Origin: CAKOSP01 sp964404455
Lineage (GTDB): Bacteria; Bacillota_I; Bacilli_A; RF39; UBA660
NCBI GenBank assembly: GCA_964404455.1
Contig: CAYOJY010000031.1
Location: 1-10,062, forward strand
Direction of reading: 5' to 3'
Length of the DNA stretch: 10,062 nucleotides
Shown here: piece by piece, positions 1 through 6,037 of the stretch
Layout: the number at the start of each line of letters is the position of its first letter
Position numbering within the stretch: position 1 is the first letter of the stretch
Made by a program: the position numbers and the translations under genes
Notes under the pieces: generated by a model
The model's database searches: none
What the model saw: only the letters and a program-made list of their open reading frames with translations
What the model was told of the DNA's origin: nothing

Positions 1-1518
1 AAAAAAATTATATTTATTGGTATAATGTTAGATATTTCCAAAAGAGTTAAAGGCTTTGATGAAGTATATTTAAATAAAAACTTTTTAGGCAAAATAAAAA
101 GACCATTAAAATTTAGTGTTTTTAAAAATATAGCAGTTATAAAAATAAACTATAAAGATATAATAAATTCTAATTTTATTCATAATAAAATATCAATTGG
201 AAAAAAAGGTTTAAAATTAATGCCAATAAGATATTATAGAAGAAATGAAAATCACCCAATTGATTATTATTTAAAAAGAAAATATTTAGATAAAATAATT
301 ATTGTTAGATCTACAATAAATGATCGAAATGTGATAATAACTAAAATAGAAAGAACCGAAGAGTATTACCCTCTAAATTTACTTAAAATGCACATAGCTA
401 GAATATTAAGTGAATTCTTAAAGCATAAAAAAATTAATCTTTTCTTTGAAAAAGAATCATCCCAAGCTCAAGAATCGGGATATCATGTTTTTGCAACAAT
501 AATGAATAATAAAAAAGAGTTAAAAATTAATTCTATTAATTATTTCATTTTAAATAAAAAATCCGAAAAATATAAAGAATTAAAATTAAAATATGGAAAA
601 AACTTAGTTGCAAAGTATTCGTTAAAACATTATATTTTAATATTTGCCAGTAAATACTTTATTGCTAGTGAGCTTTCAAACCATGTTTTAAATCCAAGAT
701 TATATATTCCGCAAATAAATCAGAAAATAAAAACAAAACCGCTTATTTTTTTACAACATGGAATTATGTTCGCTAAACCAGTAGAAAATCCAGCCGCATC
801 TGGTTTTTATAAAAATAATAAAGGCATTAATATTCATAAAGCTGTTATTTCTTCTGAATTAGAAGCAACTCAGTTTTATAAAATGGGTTACGAAAGAAGC
901 GATTTAATAAAAAGTGGTATTCCTAAATTTGATATAAGTAAAATGAATGAAGATGCTGATAAAATTATGTTTATGCCTACTTATCGTTTTTGGGAAGAAA
1001 GCGAAATTACCTCACCCGAAAAAATAAAAGAAACTACTTATTTTAAATTATTTATTAGGATAATAGAAGCTTTTGAAGAAGCTAATTTACTTGATAAATT
1101 AATTATTTCATCGCATCCTAAATTTTCGGAATATATTTCTAGTAGCATTCCAAAGTATAGTAATTTAATTGAAAAAAATATAAATAAGGCTTTAGAGCAA
1201 TCGAAAATATTTATAACAGATTATTCTTCTGCTTCTTATGATTCGCATCACAGGGGAGCATGCATTATATATTATTGGGAAGAAAAAGATTATTTAATTG
1301 AAAAATATCAAGCAACCCCGCCTATAAATGAAACAAATTGTGATGGACCAGTTGTTTATAGTACAAAGCAATTAATTACAGAAGTTAAAAAAATTATCAA
1401 AAAAAATTATAAAGTTCCTAAAATATATGAAGAAAGGTTTAAAAAAATTAATGAATATTCGGATAATAAAAATACCGAAAGATTAATTCACGAATTAATG
1501 AAAAATAATATAATATAG
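1..1518 (+). CDS. TagF-like CDP-glycerol glycerophosphotransferase, 5' partial
   Basis: This looks like a glycerophosphotransferase of the TagF/TarF superfamily (Glyphos_transf), which transfers glycerol-phosphate from CDP-glycerol onto a teichoic acid or capsule-like polymer at the inner membrane face. Numbered from the ATG at 25, the C-terminal half has the family landmarks: LQHGIMF around H245, SGIPKFD near 295, MPTYRFW near 315, IISSHPKF near 365, and FITDYSSASYD around D399, the donor-site region. The first 230 residues are a divergent N-terminal domain that I do not recognise. The frame stays open through base 1 (KKIIFIGI before the ATG) and the ATG at 25 has no Shine-Dalgarno site, so the real start probably lies upstream. 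Its stop overlaps the ribosome-binding site of the next gene, so the two are probably co-expressed. A decayed copy of its last 60 bases occurs at 2348-2404. Family is fairly sure; the polymer is unknown. Confidence 0.8.
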   Translation, partial: KKIIFIGIMLDISKRVKGFDEVYLNKNFLGKIKRPLKFSVFKNIAVIKINYKDIINSNFIHNKISIGKKGLKLMPIRYYRRNENHPIDYYLKRKYLDKIIIVRSTINDRNVIITKIERTEEYYPLNLLKMHIARILSEFLKHKKINLFFEKESSQAQESGYHVFATIMNNKKELKINSINYFILNKKSEKYKELKLKYGKNLVAKYSLKHYILIFASKYFIASELSNHVLNPRLYIPQINQKIKTKPLIFLQHGIMFAKPVENPAASGFYKNNKGINIHKAVISSELEATQFYKMGYERSDLIKSGIPKFDISKMNEDADKIMFMPTYRFWEESEITSPEKIKETTYFKLFIRIIEAFEEANLLDKLIISSHPKFSEYISSSIPKYSNLIEKNINKALEQSKIFITDYSSASYDSHHRGACIIYYWEEKDYLIEKYQATPPINETNCDGPVVYSTKQLITEVKKIIKKNYKVPKIYEERFKKINEYSDNKNTERLIHELMKNNII

Positions 1519-1527
1519 GTGAAAATT

Positions 1528-2358
1528 ATGATAGGTAAATATATAAATAATAATTCTAAAGAAATTATAATTGTTTTTCAATCAGCCGGTAGGATTCCCA
1601 TCGGAGATTTAAAAAAGATCTTAACAAATGAAGTGACGGAAGAAACAATTAGAAATCATCATAAACGGCACACGTGGGTTAAATTTGCTAATAATAATCC
1701 TCAGTTTGATTATATATTCGTTGAAGACTATTATTCTAAATGTTATGGTTGGTACATGATTGATTCAGGAAAAATTATCATAGATGATATTAATAAAAAT
1801 CTAGATGAATTTTTTATGGATAAATCATACGATAAAGTTATTGCTTACGGCAGCAGTAAAGGCGGAACGGCGGCATTATTATATGGAATTATTAATAAAT
1901 ATATCACCCATGTATTTTCTTTAGTTCCCCAAATTGAAGTATCAACATATTTTAATCGATATTATAGAGCTTATAAAAAACTATTTTTTGGAACTACCGA
2001 GTTAGAGAAGAATGAAAATGTTCGAAAAAATGAATATATTTTAAATAATTTTCTTTATGATAAAAGTAATGATGTTTTAAATAAACAAACTCAATTTATT
2101 ATATATACCGGACCAAATGATAAACAATTTAAGCAGTTAATGACGTTTTATAATAAAATAAAAGATGCGGATAATTTAAAAATAGTTATCAATATGTCTA
2201 ATGATGTTCATGATTCACTTGTTTTTGAAAATTTAGACTTTATTTATAACATTTTAGCTAATATTATCGACCCAAATATAATAGAAAACACGACTATTAA
2301 AGTGAATGACCAAATTTATTTATATTATAATTTAAATAATGAAAAAGAAAATCAATGA
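1528..2358 (+). CDS. Alpha/beta-hydrolase-fold protein of a surface-polymer locus
   Basis: A 276-residue soluble protein with no signal peptide. Start ATG 1528 is chosen because AGGTGA at 1517-1522 sits 5 nt upstream; the GTG at 1519 is part of that site. The sequence shows a classic serine-hydrolase arrangement: a nucleophile elbow YGSSKGG (S110), an acidic residue after a beta strand in YTGPND (D198), and a late histidine in NDVHDSLVF (H228). This resembles the hydrolase-like proteins found beside glycerol-phosphate polymerases in capsule loci (XcbB/CpsF and Asp2-like groups), but I cannot fix the family. It could be an esterase, acyltransferase or polymer hydrolase acting on the product of the upstream transferase. 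The last residues (KENQ) and the stop codon lie in DNA resembling the 3' end of the upstream gene (see 2348-2404), so the native C-terminus may have been replaced by recombination. Catalytic triad likely; substrate unknown. Confidence 0.7.
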   Translation: MIGKYINNNSKEIIIVFQSAGRIPIGDLKKILTNEVTEETIRNHHKRHTWVKFANNNPQFDYIFVEDYYSKCYGWYMIDSGKIIIDDINKNLDEFFMDKSYDKVIAYGSSKGGTAALLYGIINKYITHVFSLVPQIEVSTYFNRYYRAYKKLFFGTTELEKNENVRKNEYILNNFLYDKSNDVLNKQTQFIIYTGPNDKQFKQLMTFYNKIKDADNLKIVINMSNDVHDSLVFENLDFIYNILANIIDPNIIENTTIKVNDQIYLYYNLNNEKENQ

Positions 2359-2404
2359 AATATTCTAATCTAAAAAATATCGAAAGCTAATTTACGAATT
2401 GATT
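2348..2404 (+). pseudogene. Decayed 3' tail of a second TagF-like gene
   Basis: This stretch aligns almost base for base, with small indels, to 1444-1496, the end of the TagF-like gene. Both contain AATGAA(A)TATTC, an AT-rich stretch, (A)TA(C/T)CGAAAG, then TTAATT or CTAATTT followed by ACGAATT. In-frame stops and indels make it non-coding. It also contains the stop codon of the preceding hydrolase gene. It is best explained as the leftover end of a tandem copy of that transferase. Confidence 0.65.
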
Positions 2405-2490
2405 AATGATAACCAAAGAACTAATTAAGTTTTATAATAAAGTACAGAATGTAGCTAATTTAAAAATTTCAGGGCTAGTTTTTTGATAGA
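2405..2490 (+). pseudogene. Decayed fragment of a second hydrolase gene
   Basis: This aligns to about 2116-2240 of the hydrolase gene. It begins AATGATAACCAA against AATGATAAACAA, loses about 5 nt, then continues TTTTATAATAAAG against TTTTATAATAAAA and GCTAATTTAAAAAT against GATAATTTAAAAAT. Read in the shifted frame it gives KELIKFYNKVQNVANLKIS, matching KQLMTFYNKIKDADNLKIV, then GLVF against DSLVF with about 8 residues missing. It is broken by stops and a frameshift. It joins the preceding transferase remnant at the shared sequence AATGA. Confidence 0.65.
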
Positions 2491-2508
2491 ATATTTCTAA
2501 AAATTTTA

Positions 2509-2536
2509 TTGCGAGATAAAAAAAATATGATATAAT
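2509..2536 (+). promoter_or_regulatory. Promoter of rpmE
   Basis: TTGCGA at 2509-2514 and TATAAT at 2531-2536 are 16 nt apart. The -10 is preceded by TGA, making an extended -10 (TGATATAAT). Predicted start is near 2543, leaving a leader of about 45 nt before the L31 start. Confidence 0.7.
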
Positions 2537-2587
2537 ACATAAGACGAAGAAATCATGTTTTTAAAAAATATGGCGGAAGGAGAAAAA

Positions 2588-2791
2588 ATGAAAGCAAATA
2601 TTCATCCAGAACAAAAAGATTGTACTGTAAAATGTGCATGTGAAGCTACATTTAAAACAAAATCAATTAAGGAAAATATTAAATTAGAAGTATGCAGCGA
2701 ATGTCATCCATTTTATACTGGTACTGCAGGAAAGACTAAAAAAACTGGTAAAATTGAAAAATTTAAAACTAAATATGGGATAAAAGAATAG
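2588..2791 (+). CDS. rpmE: 50S ribosomal protein L31, zinc-binding type
   Basis: This 67-residue protein is large-subunit ribosomal protein L31, which helps bridge the two ribosomal subunits. It is the zinc-binding (C+) form: C16 and C18 form the CxC pair and C36 and C39 the CxxC pair in EVCSECHPFYTG, the family hallmark. It opens MKANIHPE and ends KFKTKYGIKE, both typical. The frame is open 11 codons further upstream, but ATG 2588 is preferred because GGAAGGAG at 2575-2582 lies 5 nt before it and because the family begins here. An extra cysteine, C12, precedes the CxC pair. It has its own promoter upstream and a weak terminator downstream, so it appears to be a single-gene unit. Confidence 0.95.
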   Translation: MKANIHPEQKDCTVKCACEATFKTKSIKENIKLEVCSECHPFYTGTAGKTKKTGKIEKFKTKYGIKE

Positions 2792-2819
2792 CAAAAAATG
2801 TCAAGTTTTTTGTTTTTTA
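2791..2819 (+). terminator. Weak terminator after rpmE
   Basis: An 8-bp, almost purely A:U stem (GCAAAAAA at 2791-2798 with TTTTTTGT at 2806-2813, one G:U pair) and a 7-nt loop are followed by more T residues to 2818. The low GC of the stem makes it weak, so read-through into rpiB is possible. Confidence 0.5.
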
Positions 2820-2841
2820 TCGCTTCTTTAATTTAATAAAG

Positions 2842-2858
2842 TATAATTAATATAGGAG
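2842..2858 (+). promoter_or_regulatory. Candidate -10 and ribosome-binding site of rpiB
   Basis: TATAAT at 2842-2847 is a perfect -10 hexamer, with only a poor -35 (TTATCG at 2818-2823, 18 nt away). GGAG at 2855-2858 is the ribosome-binding site. It abuts an ATG at 2859 that is followed by ATT and then TAA, so that ATG cannot start the gene. The next in-frame codon after the stop is ATA at 2868, 9 nt from GGAG. The leader would be only about 15 nt. Confidence 0.45.
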
Positions 2859-2867
2859 ATGATTTAA

Positions 2868-3305
2868 ATAAAAGTATATATAGGCGCTGACCATCGGGGC
2901 ATTCAAATGAAAAAAGAAATAGTGAATTATTTAAAAGAGAACGCTATTGAAATATTTGAATTAAGTTTAGAAAACAATGAGAATGATGATTATCCAGATT
3001 TTGCCTTTGAATTAGGTAAAGTGATTAAAGAAGAAAAAGCTTTAGGAATTTTAATATGTGGCAATGGTATTGGAATGAGTATTGCCGCAAATAAAATAAA
3101 AGGAGTTAGAGCAGCCAGAGCCCTAAGTATTGATGATGCTTTTAAAGCTAAAAATCATAATGGGGCAAACGTTCTTGCCTTAAGTGCCAATATGGATTTA
3201 GAACTAACTTTAAATATTGTTGATACTTTTATCGCTACTAAAAATCCAAGTGAAGAAAGATATTTAAGAAGAATAGAAAAAATAAAAAATTATGAGGATG
3301 AATAA
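2868..3305 (+). CDS. rpiB: Ribose-5-phosphate isomerase B (RpiB/LacAB family)
   Basis: This enzyme interconverts ribose-5-phosphate and ribulose-5-phosphate in the non-oxidative pentose phosphate pathway, or a related sugar phosphate. The annotation starts at ATA 2868, giving 145 residues, the normal family length. The first 13 codons encode IKVYIGADHRGIQ, holding the conserved GADHRG substrate-binding motif. An ATG at 2907 would give 132 residues and lose that motif. Directly before ATA 2868 is an in-frame TAA, so no ATG, GTG or TTG can include the motif. The catalytic cysteine lies in LICGNGIGMS and the conserved histidine in KNHNGANVLAL. The stop overlaps the next gene by one base (TAATG). 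Family is certain; the start is unusual: a true AUA start, a point mutation, or a sequencing error. LacA/LacB-type sugar specificity is possible. Confidence 0.85.
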   Translation: MKVYIGADHRGIQMKKEIVNYLKENAIEIFELSLENNENDDYPDFAFELGKVIKEEKALGILICGNGIGMSIAANKIKGVRAARALSIDDAFKAKNHNGANVLALSANMDLELTLNIVDTFIATKNPSEERYLRRIEKIKNYEDE

Positions 3306-3502
3306 TGAACTATAAAATGTTTTTATACGCCATATTTATTTTTATAAGTGCGATTGGTGTATCAGGAATAAATATTAACGGGTTTATTAAAAAAAACAAA
3401 GTTTTAGAAGCTAAAATATTGTTAATGGTCATAAGTTTAGTTTTGGGATATTTATTAACAAATTTTGTCATAGATTTTTTAAATCTAACATCTATTATAT
3501 AG
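3305..3502 (+). CDS. DUF1146 / YwzB-like small membrane protein
   Basis: A 65-residue protein with two hydrophobic helices (about residues 5-22 and 36-58) joined by a short basic loop (FIKKNKVLEAK). The size, the SGININ segment after the first helix and the GYLLTNFVIDFL ending match the DUF1146 (YwzB) family, found in Bacilli just upstream of spoIID. No biochemical role is established for the family. GAGGATGA at 3294-3301 is a good ribosome-binding site, and the start overlaps the rpiB stop by one base, so translation is coupled. The following gene begins on the very next base after its stop. Confidence 0.75.
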   Translation: MNYKMFLYAIFIFISAIGVSGININGFIKKNKVLEAKILLMVISLVLGYLLTNFVIDFLNLTSII

Positions 3503-4402
3503 ATGAATATAAAAAACATTATATTATTAATAATAGTTTTTTCCTTAATATTAGCTTATAATTTAATACCGGTTAAAAATAATCAGGTGATAAATAAAGT
3601 TGCTGAAGAAGAAATAAAAATAAAACTATTAGAAGATAAGAAGATAATTGAAAAAAATTTAGAAGAATATATAATTGGAGTAGTAGCAGCAGAAATGCCT
3701 GCTTCTTTTAATATGGAAGCTTTAAAAGCTCAAGCAATTGCTGCCCGAACATATGCTATGTACAAAAAAAATCAAAATAAAGAATATGATGTAACAACAA
3801 CCGTTTCTACTCAAAGTTATATTAATCAAGAGAAAATGAAAATAAAATGGGAACAAGATTATGAAAAGTATTATGCTAAAATCAAACAAGCAGTAAATGA
3901 AACTAAAGGTTTTGTTTTAAAAAATAATTCAGAAATTATATGTGCTTATTATTTTGCAATTAGTAATGGGTTAACAGAAGAATCGCTTAATGTTTTTGGT
4001 GAAAAACTTAATTATATTACCTCTGTTGATTCCTCTTGGGATAAAAATGTTAAAAACTATACAGTTGAAACAATTTTTGAAAAAAATGATTTTTGTCAAA
4101 AATTAAATATTGATTGCAATGAAATAAAGATAGATGAAATAAAAAGAAATGAAACTAATTATATTGATTATATAAAGATTAATAATCAAATTTTCACAGG
4201 AATAGATGTCCGCCAAAAATTAAATTTACGTTCAGCTGATTTTCAAATTAAAGTTAAAAATGAAATAATAATAACAACCAACGGTTATGGTCATGGAGTA
4301 GGCATGAGTCAACATGGGGCAAACGAAATGGCAAAATTAGGTAAAAATTATGAAGAGATATTATATCATTATTACAAAAATGTAAATATTACCAAAATTT
4401 AA
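3503..4402 (+). CDS. spoIID: Stage II sporulation protein D, peptidoglycan lytic transglycosylase
   Basis: SpoIID is a membrane-anchored enzyme that cleaves glycan strands during engulfment of the forespore, working with SpoIIM and SpoIIP. The 299-residue protein has an N-terminal anchor (about residues 5-22), then LEEYIIGVVAAEMP with the expected catalytic glutamate E64, the helix EALKAQAIAARTYA, TQSYI, a YYFAISNGLTEES segment (residues 149-161), VDSSWD, and the C-terminal signature GYGHGVGMSQHGA (261-273). Three cysteines (C147, C198, C205) could contribute to a metal site as reported for some clostridial SpoIID proteins. Its ATG abuts the previous stop and I see no Shine-Dalgarno site, so expression may rely on translational coupling. 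It is followed by a spoIIQ-like gene, as in Bacillus. Generic SpoIID-domain proteins occur outside sporulation, but the neighbours favour the sporulation role. Confidence 0.92.
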   Translation: MNIKNIILLIIVFSLILAYNLIPVKNNQVINKVAEEEIKIKLLEDKKIIEKNLEEYIIGVVAAEMPASFNMEALKAQAIAARTYAMYKKNQNKEYDVTTTVSTQSYINQEKMKIKWEQDYEKYYAKIKQAVNETKGFVLKNNSEIICAYYFAISNGLTEESLNVFGEKLNYITSVDSSWDKNVKNYTVETIFEKNDFCQKLNIDCNEIKIDEIKRNETNYIDYIKINNQIFTGIDVRQKLNLRSADFQIKVKNEIIITTNGYGHGVGMSQHGANEMAKLGKNYEEILYHYYKNVNITKI

Positions 4403-4403
4403 T

Positions 4404-4434
4404 GTATAAAACAAAGGCGAAAAAACCATACTTT
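4404..4434 (+). promoter_or_regulatory. Possible sporulation-sigma promoter before the spoIIQ-like gene
   Basis: The 48-nt gap between spoIID and the spoIIQ-like gene holds GTATAAA (4404-4410) and, 16 nt later, CATACTTT (4427-4434). The latter resembles the CATA-type -10 of the mother-cell factors sigma-E/sigma-K. The spacing is slightly long, and B. subtilis spoIIQ is sigma-F dependent, so this is only a candidate. Confidence 0.25.
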
Positions 4435-4450
4435 AATTAGGATGGTGAAT

Positions 4451-5080
4451 ATGAAAAAAAGAAAATTAAAAGGCTTTGTACTACCGACAATATATATTAT
4501 GGTGATAGGGGTAATATTTGTTTCGATTTTCTATTTAGATAGAACTTTAAATAAATTGCCTAATGATGAATTAGATTATTCGGTAAGTACGATTAAAGAT
4601 GATGTAGTACCAGTTATTCAGGAAGTTAGTAAAAAACCGATGAAACCTTTTGTGGGTGAAAAAGTTGTTGTTATAAAAGATTTTTATAGTAAAGATGATG
4701 ATGAGAATATTCAAAAAAATTCTTTAATTTATTATCAAAATACTTATTTACAAAATACAGGGATTTTATATGGAAATAATGAACCTTTCGATGCAGTTGC
4801 GGTATTAGATGGTAAAGTTAAAAATATTTCCACTAATGATATTTTGGGTAACGTTATTGAAATTAGTCATAATAATAATTTAACAAGTTTTTATTATAGT
4901 GTTGATGAAATAAAGGTAAAAATAAATGATCCAGTTAAAATTGGTGATGTAATAGCTAAAAGTGGAGACAATAAAATTGAGAATAAAGAAGGAAAAACGA
5001 TTTTATTCGAAGTATATTATCAAGGCAAGGCTCTAGACCCTAACTCATTTTATGAAATGGAATTAAAAGACTTAGAATAA
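4451..5080 (+). CDS. spoIIQ: SpoIIQ-like forespore membrane protein, degenerate M23 (LytM) domain
   Basis: In Bacillus, SpoIIQ is anchored in the forespore membrane and binds SpoIIIAH across the intermembrane space to form the engulfment ratchet and feeding channel. This 209-residue protein has a basic N-terminus, one membrane helix (about 10-28), a linker and a C-terminal LytM/M23-type beta fold (about 100-205): FDAVAVLDGKV, GNVIEISH, VKINDPVKIGDVIAKSG, LFEVYYQGKALDP. None of the usual zinc ligands is visible. The H-x(n)-D region reads GILYGNNEPFDA, the usual HxH becomes LFE, and the TxYxH segment is SFYYSVDEI. It is therefore probably a structural, non-enzymatic form, beyond the partial loss in B. 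subtilis SpoIIQ. ATG 4451 is chosen over ATG 4442 because GGATGGTGA lies just upstream. The assignment rests on topology, fold and position between spoIID and spoIIID. Confidence 0.75.
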   Translation: MKKRKLKGFVLPTIYIMVIGVIFVSIFYLDRTLNKLPNDELDYSVSTIKDDVVPVIQEVSKKPMKPFVGEKVVVIKDFYSKDDDENIQKNSLIYYQNTYLQNTGILYGNNEPFDAVAVLDGKVKNISTNDILGNVIEISHNNNLTSFYYSVDEIKVKINDPVKIGDVIAKSGDNKIENKEGKTILFEVYYQGKALDPNSFYEMELKDLE

Positions 5081-5084
5081 GAAT

Positions 5085-5130
5085 AAAAACCCCGGTAATT
5101 AATATAAATTATTAAGGGGTTGTTTATTTT
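5085..5130 (+). terminator. Hairpin after spoIIQ that also contains the spoIIID ribosome-binding site
   Basis: AACCCC (5088-5093) pairs with GGGGTT (5116-5121). Inside, TAATTAAT (5096-5103) pairs at 7 of 8 positions with AATTATTA (5107-5114) around a 3-nt loop, and TTGTTTATTTT follows the 3' arm. It has the form of a rho-independent terminator for the upstream operon, but its AAGGGG arm is also the Shine-Dalgarno site of spoIIID, 7-9 nt before its TTG start. Confidence 0.65.
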
Positions 5131-5380
5131 GAAGAAAGAAATATCTAATAGAGTAACAAGCATTGCTGATTATATTATAAGCACCGACAATACAATTAGA
5201 GAAGCTGCAAAAGAGTATAAAATAAGTAAAAGTACAGTTCATAAGGATTTAAATAGAATTCATAAAATAGATCCTAAACGAGGCAAAGCTATAAGTCAAA
5301 TTATGGAAAATCATAAAAATACTCGGCACATTAAAGGTGGAGAAGTAACGAAAGAAAAATATAAAAAATTAAGAAAGTGA
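5129..5380 (+). CDS. spoIIID: SpoIIID, mother-cell sporulation transcription factor
   Basis: SpoIIID is a small helix-turn-helix DNA-binding protein that activates or represses many sigma-E-dependent genes in the mother cell. This 83-residue protein contains the hallmark recognition helix ISKSTVHKDL (about residues 34-43), preceded by TIREAAKEYK. After it come NHKNTRHIKGGE and a basic C-terminal tail (KYKKLRK), matching the family throughout. The start chosen is TTG 5129, giving MKKEISNR, because AAGGGG at 5114-5119 is correctly placed; the TTG at 5120 overlaps that site. The ribosome-binding site lies in the hairpin after the spoIIQ-like gene, so translation may be impaired on a long read-through transcript. 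A sigma-E promoter was not confidently located. The next gene starts 4 nt after the stop. Confidence 0.95.
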   Translation: MKKEISNRVTSIADYIISTDNTIREAAKEYKISKSTVHKDLNRIHKIDPKRGKAISQIMENHKNTRHIKGGEVTKEKYKKLRK

Positions 5381-5384
5381 TAAT

Positions 5385-5969
5385 ATGAAAAAAAATATTT
5401 TGTATTTATTTGATAATAATATTAGTTATTATAATTATAAAAAAGACGCAATAACAATTGATAAAATACCTAAAAAAATAATAATTGATGGAAAAATAGC
5501 TGATTATAAAAAATTTAATTTTTATTTTTCAAAATATTTAAATAAACATAAATTAATAAACAGTTTATTTATGGAAAAAATAAAAATCATTATCAATGAT
5601 ACCTACACTGCAGTTGATAAATATATATTAACTGAAATTTTAGAAAAAAATAATTTTAAAACAATTGAATATCTTAATGAGAAAAATATTTTAAATATTT
5701 CTAGAAATGCTTATTTAAATTTAAATGAAGAATATGGATTATTATATTATAAAAATATATATAACAAAATCGAAATGAAATTTATTAAAAATAATTTTTT
5801 TTTAACTGAAAAAGAATTTTGGCTATATATTAAAAAACATATTAAAAATAAAAATTTATACATATATGGTAATAAAAAAGAACTTATACCAAATTCTAAA
5901 ATCGAGTATTATATTTTCCAAAATCCAATTATTTTTTTACTAGATAATATTTCCAATTTGAAAAGTTAG
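5385..5969 (+). CDS. Putative eroded MreB/Mbl actin-like protein
   Basis: A 194-residue protein with no transmembrane helix, very rich in Lys, Asn, Ile and Tyr. It lies directly after spoIIID, where Bacillus has mbl, and a by-eye comparison with Mbl suggests remote homology along the length. LYLFDNNISYYNYKKDAITI (7-26) stands where Mbl has IDLGTANVLIHVKGKGIVL. IDGKIADY (34-41) matches DGVIADF. KIIINDTYTAVDKYILTEIL (67-86) matches the strand and helix after CCP-x-IT. TIEYLNEKN (93-101) matches YLEEEP, EYGLLYY (116-122) takes the place of the VDIGGGTTD loop, and FQNPIIFLLDNI (178-189) matches AENPMDCVAIG. Both nucleotide phosphate loops are destroyed, and about 140 residues, roughly subdomain IIB, are missing. 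Binding of ATP and filament formation as in MreB are unlikely. AAAGTGAT overlapping the spoIIID stop is a weak ribosome-binding site, so the genes are probably cotranscribed. The homology is my inference; otherwise hypothetical. Confidence 0.5.
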   Translation: MKKNILYLFDNNISYYNYKKDAITIDKIPKKIIIDGKIADYKKFNFYFSKYLNKHKLINSLFMEKIKIIINDTYTAVDKYILTEILEKNNFKTIEYLNEKNILNISRNAYLNLNEEYGLLYYKNIYNKIEMKFIKNNFFLTEKEFWLYIKKHIKNKNLYIYGNKKELIPNSKIEYYIFQNPIIFLLDNISNLKS

Positions 5970-5979
5970 ACAAAACCTC

Positions 5980-6006
5980 TTGAATTTTATCGTTAAATGT
6001 TATATT
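5980..6006 (+). promoter_or_regulatory. Candidate promoter of the agrA-agrC operon
   Basis: TTGAAT (5980-5985) and TATATT (6001-6006) are 15 nt apart, short of the ideal 17. The 68-nt gap after the preceding gene contains no terminator, so read-through from the spoIIID transcript is also possible. Confidence 0.4.
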
Positions 6007-6037
6007 TTGCATATAGCGAAAGTTTTTAGGAGACGGT

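Noticed and set aside
2405..2486. Short plus-strand frame starting at ATG 2406 as a small gene
   Set aside because: Its product is a clear fragment of the upstream hydrolase with deletions, and it has no ribosome-binding site, so it is a remnant.
2907..3305. rpiB as a 132-residue protein from ATG 2907
   Set aside because: It would lose the conserved GADHRG motif, which is encoded in frame directly upstream and has a ribosome-binding site before it; no such site precedes ATG 2907.
3310..3519. Minus-strand open frame opposite the DUF1146 gene
   Set aside because: It is antisense to a recognised gene in a tight operon, with no ribosome-binding site or family features.
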